A DNA stretch of 64,000 bases from Pseudarthrobacter sulfonivorans (GCF_001484605.1 NZ_CP013747.1:372001-436000), one strand, 5' to 3'. Positions 1-9,776 are shown, counted from the stretch's first letter. Numbers and translations are program-made. The notes: generated by a model not told the origin, from the sequence alone.

Positions 1-230
1 CCATCTCCTACCTCAGCGCCATCATCACCCTCGAACCAGGCGACATCATCGCCACCGGCACACCAGCCGGCGTAGGCCTCGCCCAAGACCCACCCCTATG
101 GCTCAAAGCCAACGACATCGTCGAAATCGAAATCGAAGGCCTCGGACTACTCCACAACACCGTCAAAGCACCCCAAATGTCAGGCGCGGTCAAGACACAG
201 GCACGTAAGCCGAAAATAGCCGCTGCCTAG
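1..230 (+). CDS. Fumarylacetoacetate hydrolase family protein, C-terminal part (runs off the window start)
   Basis: The reading frame is open from base 3 and ends in TAG at 228-230, leaving about 75 residues. It contains [13 protein letters not shown] near its start, the characteristic C-terminal loop of the FAH/HpcE/UGL fold, which helps build the metal-dependent active site for C-C bond hydrolysis or decarboxylation of ring-cleavage products. The N-terminal part with the metal-binding Glu/Asp residues lies outside the window, so the substrate cannot be guessed. Codons are extremely biased to C in third position. The gene is followed by about 140 bases without a gene and then by the thiolase, so it may end a catabolic operon continuing from the left. 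Confidence 0.85.
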   Translation, partial: ISYLSAIITLEPGDIIATGTPAGVGLAQDPPLWLKANDIVEIEIEGLGLLHNTVKAPQMSGAVKTQARKPKIAAA

Positions 231-369
231 CGAAAGATGGTGGACGGTGGCAACTTTAGGCTCCACCGCGTCGCACCAGATGTCCACGGTGAAGGACTGC
301 CGAGAACACCGAGGCAGAGTTAACCGTCACCTATGAATCCTTTTTATCTGCTCTCAAAGGAGCCGCGGC

Positions 370-1569
370 ATGAGCCTGAAGGAACAGTTCGGCAAGGATG
401 TCCTGCTCACCGGCTGGGGCCACAGCCGCTTCGGCAAACTGACCAACGAGACCCTCGAATCCCTGATCGTCCAGGTGGCCACCGAAGCCATCAGCAACGC
501 CGGTATCGAGCCCGGCCAGATCGATGAGATCTACCTGGGCCAGTTCAACTCCGGCCTGATGCCGCTGGCTTTCCCATCCTCCCTGGCGCTGCAAGTCTCG
601 CCGGACCTGGCCAACGTCGCCGCCACGCGTGTGGAGAACGCCTGCGCATCCGGGTCGGCCGCGTTCCAGCAGGGCACCAAGGCCCTGCTGGCCGGGACAG
701 CGAAGACCGTGCTGGTGATCGGCGCCGAGAAGATGACGCACGCCGGAGCCGACGTTGTGGGGGCCGCCCTGCTGGGTGCAGATTACGACATGGCCGGCCA
801 GACGTCCACCACCGGCTTTACGGGCCTGTTCGCGGACGTCGCCAAGCACTACGAAAAGCGCTACGGTCGCGGCGACGGACAGCTGGGCGACGTGCTGGGC
901 TCCATCGCGGCCAAGAACCACCGCAACGGCGTGGACAACCCCTACGCCCAGCTCCGCAAGGACCTTGGCGAGGAGTTCTGCCGCACCGTTTCGGACAAGA
1001 ACCCCGTGGTGGCCGATCCCCTGCGCCGCACTGACTGCTCCCCTGTGTCCGACGGCGCCGCCGCCGTCGTGCTTTGCACGTCCGCGTCATCCTCCGCCGC
1101 GACCCTTCCTGTACAGCTGACCGGCTTCGGCCAAGCCAACGACTTCTTCCCGACCGTACGCAGGGACCCCACTGCCTTCGCCGCCACCCGGGTGTCCTGG
1201 CAGCGCGCGCTGGGAATGGCCGGCGTGGGGCTTGAAGACCTGGACTTCGCCGAAGTGCACGACTGCTTCACCATCGCCGAGCTGCTGATGTACGAGGCCA
1301 TGGGCCTGACCGAACCGGGCCAGGGCGCCCGCGCTGTGCAGGAAGGCTGGGTCTTCAAGGACGGCAAGCTGCCCGTCAACGTCTCCGGCGGGCTCAAGGC
1401 CAAAGGCCACCCCGTGGGTGCAACCGGCGTATCCCAGCACGTCATCGCCGCCATGCAGCTCACTGGGACGGCTGGCGACATGCAGCTCGCCAACCCCCGC
1501 CGTGCCGCCGTCCAGAACATGGGCGGTGTAGGCATCGCCAACTACGTCAGCGTCCTCGAAGCCGTGTGA
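370..1569 (+). CDS. SCP2-type thiolase (acetyl-CoA acetyltransferase family)
   Basis: A 399-residue thiolase-fold enzyme, full length for the family. The nucleophilic Cys is residue 92 in ENACASGSAA, the HDCF box follows in the second half, and GHPVGATG with His347 is near the C-terminus. HDCF replaces the usual NEAFA-type box, which marks the SCP2/lipid-transfer branch that cleaves or condenses acyl-CoA thioesters in sterol side-chain or aromatic acid degradation. The ATG is preceded by AAAGGAG. Its stop overlaps the start of the next small gene by four bases, suggesting translational coupling. With the FAH, P450 and SDR genes nearby it reads as CoA-linked catabolism of a hydrophobic or ring substrate. 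Family is clear, substrate is not. Confidence 0.9.
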   Translation: MSLKEQFGKDVLLTGWGHSRFGKLTNETLESLIVQVATEAISNAGIEPGQIDEIYLGQFNSGLMPLAFPSSLALQVSPDLANVAATRVENACASGSAAFQQGTKALLAGTAKTVLVIGAEKMTHAGADVVGAALLGADYDMAGQTSTTGFTGLFADVAKHYEKRYGRGDGQLGDVLGSIAAKNHRNGVDNPYAQLRKDLGEEFCRTVSDKNPVVADPLRRTDCSPVSDGAAAVVLCTSASSSAATLPVQLTGFGQANDFFPTVRRDPTAFAATRVSWQRALGMAGVGLEDLDFAEVHDCFTIAELLMYEAMGLTEPGQGARAVQEGWVFKDGKLPVNVSGGLKAKGHPVGATGVSQHVIAAMQLTGTAGDMQLANPRRAAVQNMGGVGIANYVSVLEAV

Positions 1570-1937
1570 GTCAGATGCTGGAAGATAAGCCGCAGCCTAC
1601 GAAGGTACGAACGACCCTTATTCTCGCTGCTGATGACCGCATCGGCTCGAATCAGCCATCCGTCGTCGACGACCACTCTCATAGCCTGCCGATCAGACGA
1701 TGGCAGCCACACCTGGTGACGCAGTGGAGTCGCCTGTGGCAAGACGAATTCGTAGAGCTGCGCGAGAACCAGAGGTTGACTGCGACGGGACGCGTTGACG
1801 AGGTCACCGACGATGGAACCACAATCTGGATTCATCTAAGCAGCGGGAGGGGCCGAAAAATGCTTCATAGCGGCGACGGCGTCGACATCTGGCGGGTGGA
1901 CTCCCGTATTTGCCAAGACCGACCGCAACAAGGCTAA
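1566..1937 (+). CDS. Small hypothetical protein coupled to the thiolase
   Basis: Starts with GTG overlapping the thiolase stop by four bases (an ATG lies three codons further in) and encodes 123 residues. I recognise no family. The C-terminal half is predicted beta-rich and contains RVDEVTDDGTTIWIHL followed by a GRGRKMLH segment. Many SCP2-type thiolases are encoded next to a small OB-fold DUF35 partner, and this gene occupies that position, but it lacks the Cys4 zinc ribbon typical of DUF35, so that role is only inference. About 49 residues align without gaps (roughly 12 identities) with the end of the chimeric thiolase fragment at 11880-12043. A minus-strand frame also exists here, but coupling and this similarity favour the plus strand. 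Confidence 0.55.
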   Translation: MSQMLEDKPQPTKVRTTLILAADDRIGSNQPSVVDDHSHSLPIRRWQPHLVTQWSRLWQDEFVELRENQRLTATGRVDEVTDDGTTIWIHLSSGRGRKMLHSGDGVDIWRVDSRICQDRPQQG

Positions 1938-2197
1938 TTCCCGTGGTCCAATCAGGGGCCAACTGTCCGGGCTCCGACGACCGGACATCCGCTCTCGCAG
2001 CGGCTCCGCATGCAAACACCGGACAAAGCTAAGGAAACAGGGTGTCCGACATGTTGTAGGATTCGATCGAGACGTTCATCCAACCGGTTGAACGGGCCTC
2101 GCTATCTCCATGCAGGACTAGAACAAAGGCGACGAATCTTACGACGAGTGCGTTCGATCGCGCCATCAGATCCAAGACCAGGACAAAGTGGCCTCCT

Positions 2198-2899
2198 ATG
2201 ACAAAACGAAAAGACGCAGAGAAGCCGACGTCCGGCGAAGAAGCAAACGACTCCTCCTCGAAGGACCAGCGGATCCTGGAAGTAGCTGCCGACGAGTTTG
2301 CCGCGGTCGGCTTTGCCGCCGTTCGAATCGATAAGATCGCTGCCCTGGCGAAGTGCAACAAGCAGTTGATCTATTACTATTTCGGCAGCAAGGAGAACCT
2401 CTACGAAGCGGTTCTGGCGAAAATGGTCGAGAAGATGGCGTCGTACTGGGCTGAGACGGAAAATCTCAAGCTTGAAGACACACTTTCGTATCGATTTGCC
2501 AACTTGTCGAGAGATGTTGAGCGGTGGCGGAGACTTCTTATCTGGGAAGGCCTTGAAATCGACGCGGAGGACGGCGACGAACTCCGCCTGCAGGAAGTGC
2601 GCGCCCAGTCGGTCGGTCGGCAGACTGAGACCATTAGGCGAGCACAAGATCGAGGCGAAATAGATCCAGGCATCGATCCGGCGATGCTCACTCTGTTCCT
2701 CACCTTGATGGCCAGCGGGCCGGCCGCCTTCCCTCAACTAACACGCATGATCACTGGCGACAAACCAAACTCTCCTGAGTTCGCCGCTCGCCAGAACAAG
2801 TTCTTCCGCACCCTTGTCCATCCGATTACCGGTGCAGGACGTCTTGAAAGAGATGTCGCCCTAGACGAAGAGAAAGACCCAGTAAACGCCGAGCATTGA
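2198..2899 (+). CDS. TetR/AcrR family transcriptional regulator
   Basis: A 233-residue protein with a TetR N-terminal helix-turn-helix at about residues 24-70: QRILEVAADEFAAVGF, then VRIDKIAALAKCNKQLIYYYFGSKENLY. The YYYFGSKE recognition-helix end is diagnostic. The remaining residues form the usual helical ligand-binding and dimer domain with no recognisable ligand motif. The C-terminus is acidic (LDEEKDPVNAEH). It lies directly upstream of, and in the same direction as, the P450/SDR pair, so it probably controls them or the thiolase genes. The ATG has only a weak ribosome-binding site (AAGTGG). Family assignment is firm, target is inferred. Confidence 0.9.
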   Translation: MTKRKDAEKPTSGEEANDSSSKDQRILEVAADEFAAVGFAAVRIDKIAALAKCNKQLIYYYFGSKENLYEAVLAKMVEKMASYWAETENLKLEDTLSYRFANLSRDVERWRRLLIWEGLEIDAEDGDELRLQEVRAQSVGRQTETIRRAQDRGEIDPGIDPAMLTLFLTLMASGPAAFPQLTRMITGDKPNSPEFAARQNKFFRTLVHPITGAGRLERDVALDEEKDPVNAEH

Positions 2900-3157
2900 G
2901 CTCATGCTTTACGAGGTCGTGAGGAGTCGAAGCCTCAGCAATTTACGTCATGTATCATCAAGCGCCGCATTGGCGACGAGGACTCGACCAAGGCACTGGG
3001 TGAGGATGACGACCTGGACGAAAGCCGGGTAGACGCCCGCCCGCATAAGGCTTGGTTGGAGGGGCGCAACCTGGCCCAGCAGGACCGGGCGACCACCAGA
3101 TTGCAACGAATTTGGCTGTGCAAAGTCGTCCTAGTCAGCGGGGATCGCAACGCATAA

Positions 3158-3195
3158 TCAACCAGATCACAAATCATTCATCTAGTTGGTTGACA
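3158..3195 (+). promoter_or_regulatory. Candidate operator/promoter upstream of the P450 gene
   Basis: The 370-base gap between the TetR gene and the P450 gene has no convincing coding frame. It holds an inverted repeat with arms TCAACCA (3158-3164) and TGGTTGA (3187-3193). The right arm overlaps a consensus-like -35 TTGACA at 3190-3195. No good -10 box is visible 17 bases on, so the promoter call is weak. A TetR repressor bound to such a dyad would cover the -35 box, which fits the adjacent regulator gene. Confidence 0.3.
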
Positions 3196-3269
3196 GGTGA
3201 GCTCCGGTGCCCATAGCATCGTTTCTATCCCGGCGCATTCGCCGCCGGACGTGTCAAGGAGGATACAAC

Positions 3270-4490
3270 ATGGCAGCAGCCACAGATCAAAGCACCAAAA
3301 TTCCGGATCTCACGGATCCGCAGACGTTCGCCGACGGTGTTCCGCACGAGGTCTTCGACGTCCTCCGCGAACGAGAGGGCCTGTACTGGCAGCCCGCTGC
3401 TTTTGGTACGCGCAACGGTGGCTTCTGGGCGGTAACCCGGTACGCCGACATCGTGGAGATCGAGAAGAACTCAGCAGACTTCACCATTACTCTCGGAAAT
3501 CAGTTCCCCGGCTCTGACGGTGCCTTTGCCGCACTGCGCGATGACATGCTGGTCATGGATCCTCCGCGGCACACTAAGATCCGACGTGCGGCCACGGCGG
3601 CATTCACGCCACGCGTCGTGGCCAATTTTGATCCGTGGATTCGTGAGATCGTCAACGAGATCCTGGACGAGACCCTACCGCTGGGAGAGTTCGACTACAT
3701 CGAAGCGGTCGCGCGCCACCTGCCTGCTCGTGTGATCGCACGTGTCATGGGCATTCCCCGCGATCAGCGAGAGCGCATCGTGAAACATGTCGACGCAGTC
3801 TTCGCCGCGACCATGGCGCCCGATGCTGGCGTGTCGATGTTCGGGGTCATGGAGGGATTCTTCGGCTATGCCAAGGAACTGCAGGAGACGAAGCTTCATG
3901 CCCCGCAGGACGACATGGTCACGGCTCTATCGCAACTCGTCGAGAAGGGGGACCTCGATCAGAACCAGTACGAGCAGTACGTCCAGCTTCTCGTGATGGC
4001 TGGGTACGAGACGACGCACACGCTCATTGGCCAGTCGATGCGGATGGTGGTCGAGGACCCGGAGGTTGCCGCAGCTGCGGACAAGGCGGTCGCCGAGGGC
4101 AACAGCACTCGATTGGTCGACGAGTTCCTGCGCTACACGTGCCCGGTGATGAACATGGTCAGGTGCGCGACGCGCGATATGGAGGTCTTCGGCGAGACAA
4201 TCCGCAAAGACGATGTCATGCAGATGTACTTCACCGCCGCCAACCGCGACCCTGCAGTTTTCAGCGAACCCCACAGGTTCAACCCTTCGCGACCCGAGAC
4301 GGCGACCTTGAGCTTCGGAAGTGGTGCTCACAAGTGCATTGCCAGTGCGTTGGCAAAGCTCGAGGTCAGCATCCTCTTCGAAGAGCTTCACGCACGGGGA
4401 GTCAAGCTGGAGCTGAACGGTGAACCCGGCCGCGGCCAGAACGTGTGGATCAACCAGCTCCACTCGCTGCCAGTTCGCGTGATCCGCTAG
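3270..4490 (+). CDS. Cytochrome P450
   Basis: A 406-residue bacterial class I P450, full length. The start is ATG at 3270, seven bases after AAGGAGG; a longer upstream frame has no ribosome-binding site. The I-helix AGYETT is at residues 244-249, with Glu247-Thr248 as the acid-alcohol pair instead of the commoner Asp/Glu-Thr arrangement. The heme loop FGSGAHKC ends with the thiolate Cys356. MDPPRHTKIRR, the C-helix region common in actinobacterial P450s acting on steroids, terpenes or fatty acids, is also present. No ferredoxin or ferredoxin reductase gene is adjacent, so electrons must come from partners elsewhere. An SDR gene follows 65 bases on, so an alcohol made by the P450 could be oxidised by that enzyme. 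Confidence 0.95.
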   Translation: MAAATDQSTKIPDLTDPQTFADGVPHEVFDVLREREGLYWQPAAFGTRNGGFWAVTRYADIVEIEKNSADFTITLGNQFPGSDGAFAALRDDMLVMDPPRHTKIRRAATAAFTPRVVANFDPWIREIVNEILDETLPLGEFDYIEAVARHLPARVIARVMGIPRDQRERIVKHVDAVFAATMAPDAGVSMFGVMEGFFGYAKELQETKLHAPQDDMVTALSQLVEKGDLDQNQYEQYVQLLVMAGYETTHTLIGQSMRMVVEDPEVAAAADKAVAEGNSTRLVDEFLRYTCPVMNMVRCATRDMEVFGETIRKDDVMQMYFTAANRDPAVFSEPHRFNPSRPETATLSFGSGAHKCIASALAKLEVSILFEELHARGVKLELNGEPGRGQNVWINQLHSLPVRVIR

Positions 4491-4555
4491 CGGCACGTAT
4501 TCGCAGCCGCTCCAGGTCACACCCCGTTCAAACCAAAGGAAGAGGAACTCGAACC

Positions 4556-5335
4556 ATGACTACTGCTGCACGCTTCGCCGGACGGACTGCCATCGTGACA
4601 GGCGGCGGCGGTGGCCAGGGTCGCGAGGCCTGCCTGCTATTCGCTGCTGAAGGGGCGTCGGTCATGGTTACGGACATCGACAAGGCCGCTGCCGACGCCA
4701 CCGCGGAGCTGATCACGGACCGCGGTGGTGTCGCCCATTCACTCAAAGTTGACGTGTCCTCCGAGGAGGACATCAAAACCATGGTCAGCAGTACCATCGA
4801 ACGATTTGGCCAGGTCGACATACTACTCAACAATGCGGGCGTGGGATTCTCCGCGTCATCGCGTCTGACGATGGCGGGCGTTGTCGACACTCCCACAGAC
4901 CACTGGGACGCGATCCTCAATATCAACCTCAGGAGCGTCGCGCTGGCATGCAAGTATGTCCTGCCCCACATGGCAGCGCGCCGATCCGGAACGATAGTAA
5001 ACACGTCGTCAATCAGTGGCTTGACGAGCGTGCCCGGCGCCGACGCGTACACGGCCGCCAAGGGTGGCATCATTTCGCTGACACGGGTCATGGCTAGCGA
5101 CTGGGGCAAACACGGTATACGCGTCAACTGCATCTGCCCCGGAGCCGTGGACACGCCTATGATTCGCGAAGCACTCGCAGCCGGGCTAGGCGAGCTTGTT
5201 GCTACTCGAACGGCATTGGGTCGCCCCGGGAGACCCGAGGAGATAGCCAAGGTTGCGGCATTCTTGGCATCCGACGACGCATCCTACGTCACCGGTGCCG
5301 TGATTCCGGTTGACGGCGGATGGACCTCTCAGTAG
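4556..5335 (+). CDS. Short-chain dehydrogenase/reductase (SDR)
   Basis: A 259-residue classical SDR. The N-terminal cofactor loop is TGGGGGQG, an acidic VTDID end of the second beta strand suggests NAD preference, NNAGV follows, and the catalytic Ser-Tyr-Lys are in the NTSSISG and YTAAKGG segments. The C-terminal DGGWTSQ end is typical of the cyclohexanol/3-oxoacyl-ACP-reductase-like group. The start is ATG at 4556 after AAAGGAAGAGG. It is transcribed with the P450 (65-base gap) and ends at a strong terminator. A likely job is NAD-dependent oxidation of a hydroxylated product of the P450. The substrate is unknown. Confidence 0.93.
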   Translation: MTTAARFAGRTAIVTGGGGGQGREACLLFAAEGASVMVTDIDKAAADATAELITDRGGVAHSLKVDVSSEEDIKTMVSSTIERFGQVDILLNNAGVGFSASSRLTMAGVVDTPTDHWDAILNINLRSVALACKYVLPHMAARRSGTIVNTSSISGLTSVPGADAYTAAKGGIISLTRVMASDWGKHGIRVNCICPGAVDTPMIREALAAGLGELVATRTALGRPGRPEEIAKVAAFLASDDASYVTGAVIPVDGGWTSQ

Positions 5336-5361
5336 CTGGCCCGATCACGGCTATTTCAAAC

Positions 5362-5405
5362 CGACCACCGGGCGATGTTACGACACTCGCCCGGTGGTCG
5401 TCTTT
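5362..5405 (+). terminator. Rho-independent terminator after the P450-SDR unit
   Basis: A perfect 14-bp stem with arms CGACCACCGGGCGA (5362-5375) and TCGCCCGGTGGTCG (5387-5400) and an 11-base loop, followed by TCTTT. It lies 26 bases after the SDR stop codon and separates the intact genes from the decayed region to the right. Confidence 0.8.
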
Positions 5406-5544
5406 GTGACGAGGGGCCGGCCGTCTGAGGAGGATGTCGGGCCGGCGTCGCAGTAAACAACTTGCACCGGTCCAGGGCGCGAGACGGCGGCCTGGCCGCG
5501 TGATCGGGGGGCCAGCTTGGGCGGCGATCTCCAACACCGCTAAG

Positions 5545-6096
5545 GTGTAGGCCGGCGAGTCCACCGCAGTGGGGGGCGTGGGAGGCCTGGGCGTTCACGC
5601 AGTTCAGCTATTACGGATGATCGGCGCAAGTCCCATCATTGCCGTCGACCCCTGCCTGGTGCCCGGGAAGAGGCACTTAGCCGCGGCGCCGACGCATCCC
5701 TGGATCCGACAGAAAGCGGCTTCGCCGACAAGATCCTTCATCTCAACGGCGGCCGAGGAATCGATGCTCCGATTAACTTCGCCGGTTTCCCGGGCATCGA
5801 CGAACAGATCTTGCCACTTCTGAAATCGAACGGAGCGCTTGACCATCACGGGCTTGAGCGGCAAGCCGTTCACGGTCGAAGACTCTATTTCACTGATCAG
5901 GAACCAGTACACGATTCACGGACACTACGGATACCTCCCGCCTCACGTCGAACAGTTGGTTCGTCTGGTTGGCTGGGGCCGCATCAACCTTTCCCGATCC
6001 GTCTCGGACCACATCCCGCTCGAGCAGGCAGACGACGCGGTCCGCCGCCTGAGAGACAAGATCGGCGATCCCATTCGGCTCGTCTTAGTGCCCTAA
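5545..6096 (+). pseudogene. Zinc-type alcohol dehydrogenase remnant (MDR family), frameshifted
   Basis: Only the cofactor-domain half of a medium-chain dehydrogenase survives. Frame 1 gives VGGVGGLGVHAVQLLRMIGA (Rossmann glycine loop) and IIAVDP. The match then moves to frame 3 at about 5661 (REEALSRGADASLDP, then NFAGFPGIDEQILPLLKSNG) and returns to frame 1 at about 5836 (ALTITGLSGKPF, then an intact end at VLVP and TAA). Two compensating frameshifts and the missing zinc-binding N-terminal half, with stops upstream of 5545, make it non-functional. It probably belonged to the same catabolic set as the P450/SDR genes. Confidence 0.8.
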
Positions 6097-6303
6097 AGGT
6101 GCCGGACACGTGACGCCATCCACGGTGCGGCCGGCGTCGACATGAACGCAGCGCCTTCCGTATCGCGGGTGCACTGTCTGGTCGTCGCGTTGCGCCGTTT
6201 GAACGCGATGTGGACGACGGATTAGTGGCGGGCGCCACGGTTTCACTAAGCGTCATTGCTGCCGTCTGGCTCGTCGAGCCAGCCTATAAGTTGGCAATAG
6301 TCA

Positions 6304-6324
6304 CACGTCCGGGCTCCGGACGTG
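6304..6324. repeat. Short perfect hairpin in the gap between two pseudogenes
   Basis: CACGTCCGG (6304-6312) and CCGGACGTG (6316-6324) form a 9-bp perfect inverted repeat with a 3-base GCT loop. It lies in the roughly 380-base stretch 6097-6475, in which I see no intact gene. No T tract follows, so a terminator is doubtful. It may be an operator or decay debris. Confidence 0.4.
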
Positions 6325-6475
6325 CGCGTCACCAACGCCGGAACCCGCTCCGGCGAATATCAGGACCGCATTGACGCGCGCACGCCCTGGACGAGGACGG
6401 GCCCGCCAAGGCCGTCCACCTCGACGCCGCCCGACTCGCGGGTCCATAACCCAACAATATGAGGAGACTCCCCGC

Positions 6476-7523
6476 ATGACCACAACTAACGCCACCTCCC
6501 GTCCCACAACGACCTTCGGCACCTTCCGCTTCGGCGGTGACCCGAAATCAACCGCCTTGGCTACGGCACGGTGCAGCTGGCCGGCACGGGCGTCTGGGGC
6601 CAGCCGAAAGACCGCGACCAAGCCATCCGGGTGATCAAGGGCGCCGTCGAGCTCGGCGTGAATTTCTTCGACACTGCCGACAGCTACGGACCTGATGTCA
6701 CCGAGGACCTTCTACGCGAGGCCCTGCACCCCTACTCTGACGATATCGTCATCGCGACGAAAGCCGGCCTCGCCCGCCAGGGTCCCGACCTCTGAATGCC
6801 CGTCGGCCGCCCCGCCTAACTCCGGCAGCCGAGATGAGCCTCCGCAGGCTCGGGGTCGACCGCATCGACCTGTTCCAGCTCCACCGCATCGACCCCGATA
6901 CCGCTCTCGAAGACCAGGTCGGCGAGCTGAAGAAAGTCCCAGGACGAAGGCAAGATCCGGCACATCGGCCTCAGCGAGGTCACCATGGGGAGGCCGAGGC
7001 AGCGCTGAAGATCGCACCCATCGTCTCTGTACAGAACCTCTACGACCTCACGGACCGCTCCCCGGAGGAGCTGCTTGACTGGTCCACTGAGAAGGGCATC
7101 GGGTTCATCCCATGGTTCCCGTTAGCGACCGGGAGGCTCACCGGTGAAGGCAGCCCGCTCTCTGAGCTCGACAAGCAGCACGACGCGTCACCGTCGCAGC
7201 TAGCCCTCGCCTGGCTCCTCAAGCGCTCCCCCGTGCTGCTCCCGATCCCACGAAAGTCGAGCGTCGGGCACCTCGAGGACAACCTCACCAGCGCGACCAT
7301 CGAGCTGACCGACGACGAGTTCGAGGCCTTGTCAAAGGCCGCCGCACAATTACCCAGCAGCACACCTAGGTTTGCCCCGAGCACCGCACCCGGGGCCGAC
7401 GTCTGTGTGCAGCAAGCCGAATCAACCCAAATCAGCCAGATATTCGGAACCAAGTGTCCCTCACTCTGTATGGAACAGATGGACGTTCCACGCACCGAAG
7501 ACTCCCTCCCTCTGGCACCCTGA
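6476..7523 (+). pseudogene. Aldo/keto reductase, multiply frameshifted
   Basis: The ATG at 6476 follows GAGGAG and begins a typical aldo/keto reductase, but the protein is spread over several frames. YGTVQLAGTGVWGQPKDRD and GVNFFDTADSYGPDVTEDLL (catalytic Asp/Tyr region) are in one frame and stop at 6795. RLGVDRIDLFQLHRIDPDT is in a second. IRHIGL with KIAPIVSVQNLYDLTDRSPEE is reached after another shift. GFIPWFPLATGRL and VLLPIPRKSSVGHLEDNL (NADPH-binding C-terminal part) follow. At least three frameshifts separate recognisable blocks, and the last frame runs on to a stop at 7523 past the normal end. The intact gene would have been an NADPH-dependent carbonyl reductase of about 280-290 residues. 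Confidence 0.85.
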
Positions 7524-7619
7524 AGGCATCAGGAGTACCGTCGATTGGAGAATCGGCAGCGACGGGGGCAGCCGCTTTGGGCCAAGGTGCACTGACCTTC
7601 TTTTTTGAAGGGGCCGGAG

Positions 7620-9776
7620 ATGGCGGGATGGAATGCTGACACGGCGGCAGGTCCTGTAGGGGCCGGGACGGTCACGCTGGTCGAGGGATCGTCCTTCTGC
7701 ATCTCCTTGTCGAATGGGGACATCTATCCCGAACTTCCGCATGGCCTTTTTGTGCAGGACACTCGAATCCTTTCCCGCTGGAACCTCACCATCAACGGCC
7801 GGGCGTTGGAACCGCTGGCGGCGGAGATGAAGGAGCCGTACCGGGCCCTGTTTATCGGCCGCGTTCCTCGCACGGATGGGTATGCTGACAGCCCGCTGAT
7901 CGTGGAGAGGCTACGCGAGGTGGGGGTGGGTATCCAGGAGCAGGTCACCATCCGAAACTACTCCGCGGAGCAGGTCGATTGCGTGGTTTCCCTCGGGGTT
8001 GAGGCCGACTTCGCGGACCTCTTCGAGGTGAAGGAGGCTCGGATACAGCGGCGTTGGGACGAAACCCGCCAAACGGAAGGGGACGCCCTTACCATCCGCG
8101 GTGTCTGGCAGGATATCTGGAAGGGCATGGCCGTCCAAGCTGCTGGAGCGGATGTCACCGCGCGGGCCTTTTCGTACGACGTGTCCGTTGCCGCCGGCGG
8201 CGAGTGGAGCACGGTTCTCACCGCGGTGCCCGACCCTGAGGGAACCAGTCCCGCCGCGTCGTTCATCCACACGGACGGGGACGATTTGTCCCCCCGTGAC
8301 CGGCGACGGCAAGATTGGGTGGCCAGGATTCCGGTGCTGCACATCGGAAACAGGTCAATCGAACGGACCTTACGGCGCAGTTACGACGACCTTGGGGCGC
8401 TCCGCATCGAGGATCCGAACCACCCCGACCGCGTGGTGGTGGCCGCAGGTGCGCCCTGGTTCATGACCCTGTTCGGGCGGGATTCCCTGTTGGCATCCCA
8501 TATGGCACTGCCAGTGGATCCCTCGCTGGCCTTGGGCACGCTCCAGACCCTCGCGGATCGTCAAGGAAACGTGGTGGATCCGGTGACCGAGGAGGAACCG
8601 GGGAAAATCCTGCATGAGGTCAGGTTGGATGTTTCCAGCGGATTGTCCCTGGGCGGCAAGTCCACCTACTACGGCAGCGTCGACGCGACACCGCTGTTCG
8701 TGGGCGTGCTCGGCTCTGTCAGCCGTTGGGGATTCGCCGCGGACACCATCGCCGCCCTGCTGCCCCATGCAGACCGGGCACTGGAGTGGATCCGCGATTA
8801 CGGGGACAAGGATGGCGACGGATTTGTCGAGTATGAACGCCTCAACCCCCAGGGGCTGATCAACCAGGGCTGGAAGGACTCCTGGGACGGGATCAATTTT
8901 GCCGACGGGACCCTGGCCCAGACACCGATCGCCCTCTGCGAGGTCCAGGCCTACGTCTACCAGGCGTACATGGCCCGCGCGTGGATGGCGTACGACGCCG
9001 GCGATGCGGCCATGGCGGATGAGCTTGCCGATCGGGCGGCCAAGTTGAAGAAACAGTTCAACGAGCAGTTCTGGATACCCGAGCGCGGGTACTACGCCGT
9101 TGCCCTCGATGGGAAGAAGCGGCAGGTCGACGCTTGCGCTTCCAACATGGGCCACTGCTTGTGGTTCGGCATCGTAGATGAGGACAAGTCCCCGCAGGTT
9201 GCCGAACGGCTGATGTCGCCGGAAATGTTCAGCGGCTGGGGAGTGCGGACTCTGGCCAGCGACATGCGTGCCTACAACCCCGCCAGCTACCACAACGGAT
9301 CGGTCTGGCCCCACGATAATGCAATCATCGCTGCCGGCCTCCTCCGCTACGGCTTCGTGGCGGAAGCTCAGCGGATCTCCACAGCCCTGTTTGAGGCGGC
9401 CGAGTACTCCAACGGCCGCCTTCCGGAACTGTTTTGCGGCTTCAGCAGGGATCAGGTCTCCGAGCCTGTACCCTACCCAACGGCATGCTCACCCCAGGCC
9501 TGGGCGGCGACCACACCGATCCTGCTGGTGACAAGCCTGATGAGATATGACACTCACGTGTCCCGCGGAGGCCTGTGGATGGATCCTGCACTCCCGGAGT
9601 CCTATGGCGATCTGCACATCACCAACGCGCCTTTGGCCGGCGGCCGGATCACCATCGACATCGCCAAGTCCGTCCCATCCGTCCAGGGACTGCCCCAAGG
9701 GATCGAATTCCACCGCGGGCACCGGCCATGGATGACGGAACTCGTGGACGAAGCGAGTCGTCGCCCAAAGGCTTAG
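7620..9776 (+). CDS. Amylo-alpha-1,6-glucosidase / glycogen-debranching-type glycosidase
   Basis: A 718-residue protein. The N-terminal 200-250 residues form the beta-sandwich domain of bacterial debranching-type enzymes (SFCISLSNGDIYPELPHGLF, QDTRILSRW), followed by an (alpha/alpha)6 barrel: APWFMTLFGRDSLLASHMAL, DGDGFVEYERLNPQGLINQG, YHNGSVWPHDNAII. These blocks are standard in actinobacterial proteins that hydrolyse alpha-linked glucose oligomers. I chose ATG at 7620, with AAGGGG about 8 bases upstream; an in-frame TTG five codons earlier is the alternative. No signal peptide is seen, so it acts in the cytoplasm. It stands alone between pseudogenes and has the GC-rich codon use of an intact chromosomal-type gene. 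Confidence 0.9.
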   Translation: MAGWNADTAAGPVGAGTVTLVEGSSFCISLSNGDIYPELPHGLFVQDTRILSRWNLTINGRALEPLAAEMKEPYRALFIGRVPRTDGYADSPLIVERLREVGVGIQEQVTIRNYSAEQVDCVVSLGVEADFADLFEVKEARIQRRWDETRQTEGDALTIRGVWQDIWKGMAVQAAGADVTARAFSYDVSVAAGGEWSTVLTAVPDPEGTSPAASFIHTDGDDLSPRDRRRQDWVARIPVLHIGNRSIERTLRRSYDDLGALRIEDPNHPDRVVVAAGAPWFMTLFGRDSLLASHMALPVDPSLALGTLQTLADRQGNVVDPVTEEEPGKILHEVRLDVSSGLSLGGKSTYYGSVDATPLFVGVLGSVSRWGFAADTIAALLPHADRALEWIRDYGDKDGDGFVEYERLNPQGLINQGWKDSWDGINFADGTLAQTPIALCEVQAYVYQAYMARAWMAYDAGDAAMADELADRAAKLKKQFNEQFWIPERGYYAVALDGKKRQVDACASNMGHCLWFGIVDEDKSPQVAERLMSPEMFSGWGVRTLASDMRAYNPASYHNGSVWPHDNAIIAAGLLRYGFVAEAQRISTALFEAAEYSNGRLPELFCGFSRDQVSEPVPYPTACSPQAWAATTPILLVTSLMRYDTHVSRGGLWMDPALPESYGDLHITNAPLAGGRITIDIAKSVPSVQGLPQGIEFHRGHRPWMTELVDEASRRPKA

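Noticed and set aside
1542..1835. Minus-strand frame of 97 residues opposite the small thiolase-linked gene
   Set aside because: The plus-strand gene is coupled to the thiolase and has a second copy of its C-terminal part elsewhere; the minus frame has neither.
8370..9314. Long minus-strand open frame opposite the glycosidase gene
   Set aside because: It is the GC-rich antisense shadow of a well-recognised plus-strand enzyme and has no family motif or start signal. The same applies to other long antisense frames, for example at 14146-15426 and 19372-20739.
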